Shown: piece after piece, positions 17,044 through 25,016 of the stretch
Layout of the letters: every line of letters starts with the position of its first letter
How positions within the stretch are numbered: position 1 is the stretch's first letter
Assembly: GCF_009930815.1 (NCBI RefSeq)
Contig: NZ_CP022222.1
Location: 2,088,501 to 2,152,500 of the forward strand
Direction of reading: 5' to 3'
From: Bradyrhizobium sp. CCBAU 051011
GTDB lineage: Bacteria; Pseudomonadota; Alphaproteobacteria; Rhizobiales; Xanthobacteraceae
DNA: 64,000 nt
Position numbers and translations under genes: made by a program
Notes under the pieces: generated by a model
The model's input: the letters and a program-made list of their open reading frames with translations, nothing else
Told to the model about the DNA's origin: nothing
Database searches by the model: none

Positions 17044-19065
17044 ATGGGCAAAGCAACCGTCAAATCTTCAGCGAAAAAACCGAACGAGCCCGCCAAGGCA
17101 AGCAAGAAACCGGACGCCGGCGCAAGCACGCCGGATTCCGAAGAAAAGGCCGAACTCGCCGAAGTCGTTGCCGAAACCGGCGATCACGTCGCACCGCCGC
17201 CGCCGGAGGTCGTCGAGCCGGATCCGGAATTGTCCCCTGAAGAGGCCGAACAGGCCCGCAAGGATTACCTGCTGACGCGGTTCTGGATCAGCGCGCGCGG
17301 CTATTGGGGCCGCAACGGCGACCGGTTGGCGTGGCTGTTCTCGATCGGCCTGCTGCTCCTGATCGTCGCCAATGTCGGCTTTCAATACGGCATCAACGTC
17401 TGGAATCGCGCAATCTTCGACGCCATCGAGAAGCGCGATGCCGCGACCGTGTACTATCTCGCCGCGGTGTTCTTTCCGCTTGCGATCGGCAGCGTGCTGC
17501 TCGGCGTGGCGCAGGTGTTCGCCCGCATGGGCATCCAGCGCCGCTGGCGCGCCTGGCTGACCAGTGCGGTGTTATCGCGCTGGCTTTCCAACGGCCGCTA
17601 CTACCAGCTCAACCTCGTCGGCGGCGATCACAAGAATCCGGAATATCGCATCGCCGAGGATCTGCGGATCGCGACCGACTCGCCGGTGGATTTCGTCGCC
17701 GGCGTCACGTCGGCATTCCTCTCGGCGGCCACCTTCATCGTCGTGCTCTGGACCATCGGTGGCGCGCTGACGCTGACGGTGGGCGGCTCCACCATCACCA
17801 TTCCCGGCTTCCTCGTGATCGCCGCGATCATCTATGCCGCAATCGCCTCCGGCTCGATCACGGCGATCGGACATAGTTTCGTGCAGGTGTCCGAAGACAA
17901 AAACCAGGCCGAGGCCGAATACCGTTATGTCCTGACCCGCGTGCGCGAGAACGGCGAAAGCATCGCGCTACTCGGCGGCGAAGAGGAAGAGCGTGACGGC
18001 ATCGACAGGACGTTTTCAAACGTGCTGCGGCAATGGGCGCGCGTGGCGGGGCAACATATGCGCACCACGCTGGTATCGCAGGGATCGGGCCTCATCGCAC
18101 CGGTCGTTCCACTGCTGCTATGTGCACCGAAATATCTCGACGGCAGCATGACGCTCGGACAGGTGATGCAGGCGGCGTCCGCGTTCACCATCGTGCAGAC
18201 TGCATTCGGCTGGCTGGTCGACAATTATCCGCGGCTGGCCGACTGGAACGCCGGGGCGCGCCGGATCGCCTCATTGATGATGTCGCTCGACGGCCTTGAG
18301 CGCGCCGAACAGGGCGACGGCATCGGCCGCATCGAACGCGGTGAGACCAAAGGCGACGCCATGCTGAGTCTCAACGATCTCTCGGTGACGCTCGACGACG
18401 GCACTGCTGTTGTCGACGAAACCGAAATCGTGATCGAACCCGGCGAGCGACTATTGGTGGCTGGCGAGTCCGGCACCGGCAAGAGCACGCTGATCCGCGC
18501 GCTCGCCGGGCTGTGGCCCTGGGGCGGGGGCAGCATCAACTTCCACCCCGACCGCCGGCTCTTCATGCTGCCGCAAAAGCCGTACATCCCCTCCGGTACG
18601 CTGCGGCGCGCGATCACCTATCCCGGCGCGGCCGATGACTGGCTCACGGAGCAGATCTGCGACGCGCTGCATAAGGTCGGCCTCGACCATCTCAAGGAGA
18701 AGATCGAGGAAGAGGGACCATGGGACCAGACGCTGTCCGGCGGCGAGAAGCAGCGGCTGGCATTCGCGCGGCTGTTGCTGCACAACCCCGATATTGTGGT
18801 GCTGGACGAGGCGACGTCGGCGCTCGATGAAAAGAGCCAGGACAAGATGATGGAGATCGTCATCAAGGAGCTACCGAACGCAACCATCGTCAGCGTCGCC
18901 CACCGCGCCGAGCTGGAGGCATTCCATAGCCGCAAGATCGTGCTGGAGCGGCGCAAGGGCGGCGCCAAGCTGGTCAGCGACGTCGCCCTGATCCCGCGCA
19001 AGGACAAACGCCGCCTGCTCGGCCGCTTCCTGCGCCATCGGAAGACCGCGAAGAAAGCGGCGTAG
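17044..19065 (+). CDS. ABC transporter, fused permease/ATPase (SbmA/BacA- or YddA-like)
   Basis: 673 aa. A Lys/Pro/Glu-rich cytoplasmic tail (about residues 1-75) precedes a six-helix membrane domain containing NPEYRIAEDLRIATDS, the EAA-like motif of the ABC_membrane_2/ABCD family. The ATPase has Walker A GESGTGKSTLIRA, signature LSGGEKQRLAFARLLL and Walker B IVVLDEATSALDE. It acts as a homodimer. Relatives include YddA and peptide importers SbmA/BacA, but those lack the ATPase, so this is nearer YddA. The C-terminus is strongly basic (RFLRHRKTAKKAA). Cargo unknown; peptides or fatty acyl compounds are possible. Confidence 0.88.
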   Translation: MGKATVKSSAKKPNEPAKASKKPDAGASTPDSEEKAELAEVVAETGDHVAPPPPEVVEPDPELSPEEAEQARKDYLLTRFWISARGYWGRNGDRLAWLFSIGLLLLIVANVGFQYGINVWNRAIFDAIEKRDAATVYYLAAVFFPLAIGSVLLGVAQVFARMGIQRRWRAWLTSAVLSRWLSNGRYYQLNLVGGDHKNPEYRIAEDLRIATDSPVDFVAGVTSAFLSAATFIVVLWTIGGALTLTVGGSTITIPGFLVIAAIIYAAIASGSITAIGHSFVQVSEDKNQAEAEYRYVLTRVRENGESIALLGGEEEERDGIDRTFSNVLRQWARVAGQHMRTTLVSQGSGLIAPVVPLLLCAPKYLDGSMTLGQVMQAASAFTIVQTAFGWLVDNYPRLADWNAGARRIASLMMSLDGLERAEQGDGIGRIERGETKGDAMLSLNDLSVTLDDGTAVVDETEIVIEPGERLLVAGESGTGKSTLIRALAGLWPWGGGSINFHPDRRLFMLPQKPYIPSGTLRRAITYPGAADDWLTEQICDALHKVGLDHLKEKIEEEGPWDQTLSGGEKQRLAFARLLLHNPDIVVLDEATSALDEKSQDKMMEIVIKELPNATIVSVAHRAELEAFHSRKIVLERRKGGAKLVSDVALIPRKDKRRLLGRFLRHRKTAKKAA

Positions 19066-19077
19066 TGCCCATCTAGC

Positions 19078-19155
19078 CGTCATTGCGAGCGCAGCGAAGC
19101 AATCCACCTCTCCACTTGCCGCGCTATGGATTGCTTCGCTTCGCTCGCAATGACG
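19078..19155. repeat. Palindromic repeat, family B (CGTCATTGCGAGCGCAGCGAAGC type)
   Basis: Near-perfect inverted repeat: CGTCATTGCGAGCGCAGCGA... and ...TCGCTTCGCTCGCAATGACG, with a centre containing CAATCCA / TGGATTG. Copies of the same family lie at 46012-46096 and 50361-50472. It lies a few bases after the ABC transporter stop. Confidence 0.88.
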
Positions 19156-19255
19156 CGTATAGGCCGCGGCACATTGGCTACCCCGCCTTCGAGGGCACGA
19201 CGGGGCGGTCGATCGCGGCAACAATTCAACCTGTTTCGCCGCCACAAAACCGGCT

Positions 19256-20116
19256 ATGCATGCGGCGCTTCTACCCGAGGACTACCGTTTGACGCCCGAC
19301 AACGATCCTTCGCCCGCGCCGTTCGGCGCATTCGCCCCGAATGCCGCACAGGCTGCGATCATTTCGCTCGCCCATCGCACGCGGCTGAAGCGCGGTGCGT
19401 TTCGCCCCTGGCTGTCGCGGCTGGTGAATCTCTTGCGCTCAGGTCCGGTCGACGTGCCATATCAAGGCGCCTCGTTTCGCTTCTATCACCAGGCCAGCGC
19501 CACCGAGCGCGGCGCGCTGTTCAATCCCGCCTACAACATCGAGGAGCTGGATTTTCTGCGTGCGCATGTGCCCACTGGAGGCACCTTCGTCGATGTCGGC
19601 GCCAATGTCGGGACCTACGCACTTGCATTGGCGCGTCATGTCGGCACCGGCGGCAAGGTGATCGCGATCGAGCCGCATCCGGTCACCCATGCGCGGCTCG
19701 CCTTCAACAACGCCGCCTCCGGCTACACCCAGGTGCGGCTGGTCGCGGCGGCTGCCGGCCCCGCCGACGGCGACTTGCTGATCGAAACCGACGGCGACAA
19801 TCTCGGCGCCAGTCACATCGTCTCGGGCGAGGCCTCCGGCAAGGCGATCAAGGTGCCGTCGCTGCGGCTGCAGCGTATCCTCGAAGAGGCCGGTGTCTCT
19901 CATGTCGACGCGCTCAAGATCGACGTCGAAGGGTTTGAGGACCGTGTACTGACGGGCTTCTTCGCCGACGCGCCGCAGGCGTTGTGGCCCCGTGCCGTCG
20001 TGATCGAGCATCTGTCGAAGGACGAATGGCTGGACGACTGCATCGCCGACATGCGCGCGCGGGGTTATATCGAGACGGGCAAGACCCGCAGCAACACGCT
20101 GCTGGCACGAGGTTGA
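19256..20116 (+). CDS. FkbM-family SAM-dependent methyltransferase
   Basis: 286 aa. SAM-binding motif I is FVDVGANVGTYALALA (about residue 109), followed by the acidic IAIEPHPVTH and, later, ALKIDVEGFEDRVLTGF, the standard FkbM layout. These enzymes O-methylate sugars or other small molecules, often in polysaccharide or secondary metabolism. ATG 19256 has no visible RBS. TTG 19289 has GAGGA about seven bases upstream and may be the true start. No glycan cluster is nearby, so the substrate is unknown. Confidence 0.85.
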   Translation: MHAALLPEDYRLTPDNDPSPAPFGAFAPNAAQAAIISLAHRTRLKRGAFRPWLSRLVNLLRSGPVDVPYQGASFRFYHQASATERGALFNPAYNIEELDFLRAHVPTGGTFVDVGANVGTYALALARHVGTGGKVIAIEPHPVTHARLAFNNAASGYTQVRLVAAAAGPADGDLLIETDGDNLGASHIVSGEASGKAIKVPSLRLQRILEEAGVSHVDALKIDVEGFEDRVLTGFFADAPQALWPRAVVIEHLSKDEWLDDCIADMRARGYIETGKTRSNTLLARG

Positions 20117-20149
20117 ATTTCCGCATTCCTCAAACCGCAGGAGAGCTTG

Positions 20150-20536
20150 ATGATCGACCACGTCGGATTTCCGGTTTCGGATTATGAACGCTCCAAGGCC
20201 TTCTATCTGAAGGCATTGGCGCCGCTCGACTACACCCTCGTGATGGAAGTCACGCAGGAGCAACACGGCCACGACCCCGCCGCAGGTTTCGGCGCCAATG
20301 GAAAGCCCGATTTCTGGATCGGCGGCGAAGGCGGGTTGGACAAGCCGCTGCATGTCGCGATCGTGGCGAAGGACCGTGCGACGGTGGACGCCTTCTACAA
20401 GGCAGCCATTGCCGCCGGCGGGCGCGACAACGGCGCCCCGGGAATTCGCTCGCACTATCATCCGAACTATTACGGCGCGTTCGTGCTCGATCCCGACGGC
20501 CACAACATCGAGGCGGTCTGCCACGCGCCCGCTTGA
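20150..20536 (+). CDS. VOC-family (glyoxalase-like) protein
   Basis: 128 aa, one pair of beta-alpha-beta-beta-beta modules. Candidate metal ligands are His in MIDHVGFPV, His in KPLHVAIVA and Glu in HNIEAVCH, with HYHPNYYGAFVLDPDGHNIE the typical C-terminal module. Relatives are glyoxalases, dioxygenases or fosfomycin-type resistance enzymes; nothing here discriminates. The ATG at 20150 has GGAG at good distance; a TTG immediately before it is not needed. Thirty-three bases separate it from the methyltransferase. Confidence 0.88.
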   Translation: MIDHVGFPVSDYERSKAFYLKALAPLDYTLVMEVTQEQHGHDPAAGFGANGKPDFWIGGEGGLDKPLHVAIVAKDRATVDAFYKAAIAAGGRDNGAPGIRSHYHPNYYGAFVLDPDGHNIEAVCHAPA

Positions 20537-20627
20537 TCCGATCCACGGGTTCCATTTTAGAATCGGAAGGGAACTTTAAGGCGTCGCAGTCGTTGTCGCA
20601 CCCGGAGCTGACTGTTCAGGAGATGTG

Positions 20628-20858
20628 ATGCCGATCGAACCGCCGGAGATACCGCCGGCGACGCCAGGACAACCAACCGAGCCGCCACGGGAGGCCCCAC
20701 CCGGGAGCCCTCGCCCGGAGGTCCCACCACCATTACGTGAACCAGGTCAGCCGCCACAACCGCAAGAGTTGCCGGGCAAAATGCCGGATGAGTTGCCGGT
20801 ACGCGGGCCGAACGGTCCTCGCACGCCCAATCCCGCCACCGATCCGGGGGCCGGATGA
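20628..20858 (+). CDS. Small proline-rich protein, 76 aa
   Basis: Roughly one residue in three is proline (MPIEPPEIPPATPGQP at the N-terminus), with no signal peptide or membrane segment. AGGAG lies five bases before the ATG at 20628. The composition makes it intrinsically disordered. It precedes a much larger Pro/Ala-rich envelope protein, but the two share no repeat that I can align. Function unknown; it could also be a non-coding low-complexity tract, though the RBS argues for expression. Confidence 0.5.
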   Translation: MPIEPPEIPPATPGQPTEPPREAPPGSPRPEVPPPLREPGQPPQPQELPGKMPDELPVRGPNGPRTPNPATDPGAG

Positions 20859-21044
20859 ACGCCTCGCCTGAACGCGCAATGAACAGGGATGCATGCAACC
20901 CATTGCGCCAATGAAATAAAAAGCATCCGAGCATTTGTAGGCCGCCACATTCCGGCCTAATGATTAGCCGCTCATCGACCAACTGACATGTCAATGAGGG
21001 CCCTTCCGTTGCTGTCAGGCCTATCTTCGGGGACCAAGGACATC

Positions 21045-23078
21045 ATGACAAACCTCCGCATTCTGCTGCTCGCCACGACTGCTTTGACGGCGACGCAGTT
21101 CGTGACCTCCGCATCGCATGCGCAGGCGGCGCCGATCGTCGTGGCGCAAGCCAAGGAAGACGACGGCCGACCCAAGGGCGGCCAGCAGGGAGGCCAGCCA
21201 CCGCAGAAGGGTGCGCCCCCGCCACCGGCTGCCGCACCGAAGGCGCCCGCGCCCGCCGCCCCGCCGCCGCCGGCTGCGACGCCTCCGCGTCCGGCCGCGC
21301 CGCCGCCACCGCCCCCTGCGGCAGCGCCGCCGCCGCGTCCCACGCCTCCGCCGCCACCGCCCGCGGCGGCCCCACCGCCACGTCCGACGCCGGCACCGCC
21401 GCCGCCTGCGGCTGCACCTGCGCGCCCGACACCTCCTTCGGACGCCGCCCCCAAGGCACCGGCAGCACCTCCGCCACCTCCCGCGGCGGCACCTGCACGT
21501 CCGACCACACCGCCTCCTCCGCCGCCGGCAGCAGCGCCTGCAGCGCCGAAGCAACCTGCTGCCCCGACACCGACGCCACCGCCGCCTTCATCCCAGAAGG
21601 GGACGCCTTCGCCTGTGCCGCCACCGGCCGCCGGCGCCAAGCAGCCACCCGCGCCTGCCGCCACACCAGCTGCACCAGCGGCATCGCCGACGACCACGCC
21701 TCCGCCCAGCGGAAGCACAGCCGCGCCGCCGCCGCGTCCCGGTGCGACACCGACACCGACAACGCCTCCGGCCGCTGGCGCACCGACCGCAGCGCCTCCC
21801 GCCGCGGGCGCGCCGACGACCGCGCCAGCCGCAGGCGCGCCAGCCGCCCCAACCGGCCGCCCCGGCGCGCCACCGCCCGCCGGAACGGCGGCGCCTGCGC
21901 CGACAACCAGTCCCGCACCGGCTGCCGGCGCACCTGCCGCGCCGGGCGGCATGGCCGCGCCGACGGCGCCTACGGCTGTGCCGGGCGCGCCCAACGCCAC
22001 GCCGCCCGCCGGCCAGGTCCGCAATGCGCCGCCAACCGTCGCGCCGGCATTCCAGCGTGCGCCTCAGGTCACGGCTCCATTGCCGCCACCGCCTCCGCCT
22101 GCGGAGGGCATGAGGGCAGTTGCCCCGGGTGCTGCGCCTGTTGGCCCGCAGCGACTGGACGACTTCCGCGGCCAACGTCGCGAGACGCAGCAGGGCGGCC
22201 GCACCATCATCACCGAGCCCGGCCGGATCATCATTCGCGATCCCGGCGGACAGCAATATGTCCGCCACAGCGAAGTGGACCGCTTCCGCTACGGTGCGCG
22301 TGACATCCAGACCCAGACCGTCGGTGGCGAGACCCGCACCGTCGTGATCAGGCCTGACGGCACGCAGGTGATCACCGTGGTCGGCCGCGATGGTCAGTTG
22401 CTGCGCCGCATCCGCCGCGACGAGCGGGGCCGCGAGGTCATCATCATCGACAACAGCTACCGCGATCCGCGCGGGGGCGGCGGATTCTATGTCGCCCTGG
22501 CGCCGCCGGTGGTGCGCATTCCCTATAACCGTTACATCGTCGACGCCGAGGAGGCGTCGCCGGAGGTGCTCTACGAGACCATGATGGCGCCGCCGGTGGA
22601 ACGGATCGAGCGGCGTTATTCGCTGGACGAAATCCGCTACAGCCCCACGGTGCGGCAGCGGATGCCGAGCATCGACGTCAACACCATCAACTTCGCAACC
22701 GGATCGTGGGAAATCCCGCCCGATCAGGCGGCGAAGCTGCAGGCGATCGCGGACGGCCTCAACCGCGCGATCCAGGAGAATCCGCGCGCGGTGTTCCTGA
22801 TCGAGGGCCACACCGACGCGGTCGGCAACGACGTCGACAATCTGTCGCTGTCGGATCGCCGCGCCGAATCCGCCGCCACCCTGCTGACGCAGCAGTTCAA
22901 CGTGCCGGCGGAAAACCTGACCTCGCAGGGTTATGGCGAGCAGTACCTGAAGGAGCAGATCGACGGGCCGAGCCCGATCAACCGGCGCGTGACCATCCGC
23001 AACATCACGCCGCTGCTCAATGGCGGGCAGGCCTCGCTGCCGCCGCCCCCGCCCGGCACCGCGCCACCGCGCCGATAA
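21045..23078 (+). CDS. OmpA-family envelope protein with long Pro/Ala-rich tether
   Basis: 677 aa. A signal peptide (about residues 1-27, ending ASHAQA) is followed by about 320 residues of low-complexity Pro/Ala/Thr, a charged Arg-rich middle region with repeated GRxIIxxPGG-like strands (about 370-450) and a C-terminal OmpA-like peptidoglycan-binding domain (about 541-665). That domain is recognisable by FATGSWEIPP, FLIEGHTDAVG, LSLSDRRAESAA and NRRVTIRN. It probably ties the outer membrane to peptidoglycan. ATG 20988 is in frame, but ATG 21045 puts the signal peptide first. The tether's DNA creates long spurious ORFs in other frames. Confidence 0.88.
   Translation: MTNLRILLLATTALTATQFVTSASHAQAAPIVVAQAKEDDGRPKGGQQGGQPPQKGAPPPPAAAPKAPAPAAPPPPAATPPRPAAPPPPPPAAAPPPRPTPPPPPPAAAPPPRPTPAPPPPAAAPARPTPPSDAAPKAPAAPPPPPAAAPARPTTPPPPPPAAAPAAPKQPAAPTPTPPPPSSQKGTPSPVPPPAAGAKQPPAPAATPAAPAASPTTTPPPSGSTAAPPPRPGATPTPTTPPAAGAPTAAPPAAGAPTTAPAAGAPAAPTGRPGAPPPAGTAAPAPTTSPAPAAGAPAAPGGMAAPTAPTAVPGAPNATPPAGQVRNAPPTVAPAFQRAPQVTAPLPPPPPPAEGMRAVAPGAAPVGPQRLDDFRGQRRETQQGGRTIITEPGRIIIRDPGGQQYVRHSEVDRFRYGARDIQTQTVGGETRTVVIRPDGTQVITVVGRDGQLLRRIRRDERGREVIIIDNSYRDPRGGGGFYVALAPPVVRIPYNRYIVDAEEASPEVLYETMMAPPVERIERRYSLDEIRYSPTVRQRMPSIDVNTINFATGSWEIPPDQAAKLQAIADGLNRAIQENPRAVFLIEGHTDAVGNDVDNLSLSDRRAESAATLLTQQFNVPAENLTSQGYGEQYLKEQIDGPSPINRRVTIRNITPLLNGGQASLPPPPPGTAPPRR
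21200..22020 (+). repeat. Low-complexity Pro/Ala codon tract
   Basis: Irregular runs of CCG, CCA, GCG and GCA codons encode the tether of the OmpA protein, with recurring units such as PPPPPAAAP and RPTPPPP. It is a likely site of length variation by slippage between strains. Confidence 0.7.
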
Positions 23079-23096
23079 GAAAGGTCATCGCAAATG

Positions 23097-23126
23097 AAAA
23101 TGGCCGGGAGCAATCCCGGCCATTTT
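23097..23126 (+). terminator. Rho-independent terminator after the OmpA gene
   Basis: Thirteen-base perfect stem AAAATGGCCGGGA / TCCCGGCCATTTT around a GCAA tetraloop, starting 18 bases after the stop codon. The A- and T-rich ends make it work in either direction. Confidence 0.88.
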
Positions 23127-23130
23127 AATT

Positions 23131-23190
23131 AAAGCGTTTTCAAGCGAAGTGGGCACCGGTTCGCGTCAAGAAAACGCGTCATAACAAGAT
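23131..23190. repeat. Intergenic repeat, family C (GCGTTTTCAAGCGAAGTGG type)
   Basis: GCGTTTTCAAGCGAAGTGGGCACCGGTTCGCGTCAAGAAAACGC folds into a hairpin with GCGTTTTC/GAAAACGC ends. A second copy lies at 28277-28379 upstream of argG, and a distant relative at 42691-42737. Confidence 0.8.
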
Positions 23191-23193
23191 TTC

Positions 23194-24150
23194 TCACGCG
23201 CTGAGCGCCCGCGGTGTCACGCAGGCCTCGCAAATGGCCGATGCGTGCCGGTGGTCGGTGCCGCAGCAGCCGCCGAAAATCCGCATCTTCGGAAACGCGC
23301 TCCGAAGGCCCGCGTAACGCCGCCCGAGATCGGCCGGGTCGCCCGCATCGAGCGTTTCGGATTCGTCGAGTTCGGCATGGCTCTTGGTCGAGGCGTTGGC
23401 CCTGATGCCATGGATACGTTCCGTCCAGGCTTCGCCCGCCTGCAACGCATCCTCGAAATGCGTCGGGTGCGCACAGTTGATCAGGAAGTATTCGGGCGCG
23501 CCATCGGTCTCGCGATCCACGGCCTCGATCGCCTCGCGCAACGTCTCGCCCTTCACCAGACGGCCATTGGTCTCCACGGTGAACGAGATCGCCGCCGGTA
23601 TCTCCAGCGCTTTCGCGGCGCGCGCGATGCCGATCGCTTCATTGATGCTGGTGAGCGTATAGGCGGTCACCATGTCGGCGCCACCCTCGACAAAGGCCGC
23701 GATCTGCGCCCGATGATAGTCCTCGGCTTCCGCCGCATCCATGTTGCCCGCCTTGTAGCCATCGCCGCGCGGACCGATGGCGCCGCTGATGATGCAGGAC
23801 GCGCCCGGCCGTTCCCAGCCGGCGCGCAATTCCTCCAGGAATGCGATCGAACGGACATTGATCGCCTTGAGCGCGGACGCATCGTACCCGAGCTTGGTGC
23901 CCCAGTCCGGATTGGCGCGCCATGTCGGACTGTCGAGCACGAAGCCCGTGCCATGGTCGCGCGCAACTGCAAGATAGGCGGCGTAATATTGCTTGAGCTG
24001 CTCCCGCCCTTCGGCGCTGTCGAGCAGCACAAAGGCGCCAAAGTGCGGCAGCTCCAGGCCTTGGTGGAAGATCAGCGTCGTTTCCATGCCGCCATCGGTC
24101 AGGAAAATACCGCCGCGGCGCTGCGGCAGGGCATGTCGGTATTTGGCCAT
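23194..24150 (-). CDS. Homocysteine S-methyltransferase family protein
   Basis: 318 aa TIM-barrel. The zinc-binding cysteines are in FLINCAHPTHF and the paired Cys of IFGGCCGTDHRH, and LTDGGMETTL at the N-terminus is typical. The family transfers methyl from S-methylmethionine, SAM or betaine-type donors to homocysteine, making methionine (MmuM-like). The start is ATG 24150 behind GGAG; the longer in-frame ORF to 24225 lacks homology-like sequence. It is divergent from a TetR regulator with a 200-base gap that contains a palindromic candidate operator, so it may be that regulator's target. Confidence 0.88.
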   Translation of the reverse strand: MAKYRHALPQRRGGIFLTDGGMETTLIFHQGLELPHFGAFVLLDSAEGREQLKQYYAAYLAVARDHGTGFVLDSPTWRANPDWGTKLGYDASALKAINVRSIAFLEELRAGWERPGASCIISGAIGPRGDGYKAGNMDAAEAEDYHRAQIAAFVEGGADMVTAYTLTSINEAIGIARAAKALEIPAAISFTVETNGRLVKGETLREAIEAVDRETDGAPEYFLINCAHPTHFEDALQAGEAWTERIHGIRANASTKSHAELDESETLDAGDPADLGRRYAGLRSAFPKMRIFGGCCGTDHRHASAICEACVTPRALSA

Positions 24151-24316
24151 TTCAACATCTCCGCGATTAGGGACCCTCGATACGTCTCTCCCGATCTGAC
24201 AGGTCCGGCGATGTTGGTGCCTCATAGTGTCGCGGCCTCCTAGGCGGCTTGCGGTGCGGATGAACCGGAAGCTGCAAAGTGGTACGAAATCAGATGGTTG
24301 TAGATTGACCGGCAGC

Positions 24317-24333
24317 GCGGTCGCACCGACCGC
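24317..24333. promoter_or_regulatory. Candidate TetR operator
   Basis: Perfect 7-3-7 palindrome GCGGTCG-CAC-CGACCGC, 18 bases upstream of the TetR start in the divergent intergenic region. A second, wider pair TGGTACG (24280-24286) / CGTACCA (24345-24351) brackets it. Position and symmetry fit autoregulation; binding is inferred. Confidence 0.4.
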
Positions 24334-24350
24334 CGCGGAGAAACCGTACC

Positions 24351-24995
24351 ATGAGTACAGTTCTGGAGCCCCGGATGAGCAAGGGCGAAGCGACGCGCGA
24401 GCGAATTCTCGAAATCGCGGAGGCGGCGGTTCTCGCCAAGGGATTTGGCGCCACCTCGATCGAGGAAGTGATCGCGGAAGCCGGCCTCACCAAGAGCGGC
24501 TTCTTCTATCACTTCAAGGACAAGAACGCGCTCGCGCGCGAAATGCTCCGCCGCTATGTCGCAACCAACGACCTGCTCTTTGACGACATCTTCGGGCGCG
24601 GCCGCGAGCTTTCCGACGACCCGCTGCAGGCGTTCCTGATTTCGCTGAAGCTGCTCGCGGAAACGATGGCCGATCTGCCGAGCGGCCATCCCGGCTGTCT
24701 CATTGCCAGCATCTGCTATCAGGAGCGGCTGTTCGATCGCGAGATACGCGACCTCACCGCGCAATCCGTGCGCGACTGGAACGCGCGCTTCCGCGCCATT
24801 CTCGACGGCATCGCGTCGGTCTACCCCCCGCGGGAGCCTGTCGACCTCGACGATGTCGCCGACATGCTGTCCTGTATCGTCGACGGCGCCATCATCATGT
24901 CCAAGACGCTGAACGATCCGAGCCGCCTCGAACGCCAGATCCTGATCTTTCGAAGCTGCATCAAGCTGATGTTTGCTCCGCCGTCGACTCCATGA
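24351..24995 (+). CDS. TetR/AcrR-family transcriptional regulator
   Basis: 214 aa. The N-terminal helix-turn-helix runs from TRERILEIAEAAVLAKGFGATSIEE through IAEAGLTKSGFFYHFKDKNAL (about residues 15-60), and the remainder is an all-helical ligand domain with a Cys in HPGCLIAS near residue 121. An in-frame ATG at 24375 could also start it. It faces the homocysteine methyltransferase gene divergently, suggesting local control. Ligand unknown. Confidence 0.92.
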   Translation: MSTVLEPRMSKGEATRERILEIAEAAVLAKGFGATSIEEVIAEAGLTKSGFFYHFKDKNALAREMLRRYVATNDLLFDDIFGRGRELSDDPLQAFLISLKLLAETMADLPSGHPGCLIASICYQERLFDREIRDLTAQSVRDWNARFRAILDGIASVYPPREPVDLDDVADMLSCIVDGAIIMSKTLNDPSRLERQILIFRSCIKLMFAPPSTP

Positions 24996-25016
24996 GGCTC
25001 GCAAGCCCGTGCGAAG

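Noticed and set aside
20874..20908. Inverted repeat GCGCAATG / CATTGCGC with a 19-base loop
   Set aside because: The loop is long and no T run follows, so I did not call it a terminator.
20972..22024. 350-aa Gly/Ala-rich frame on the minus strand
   Set aside because: It is the antisense image of the Pro/Ala codon tract of the OmpA gene and has no domain.
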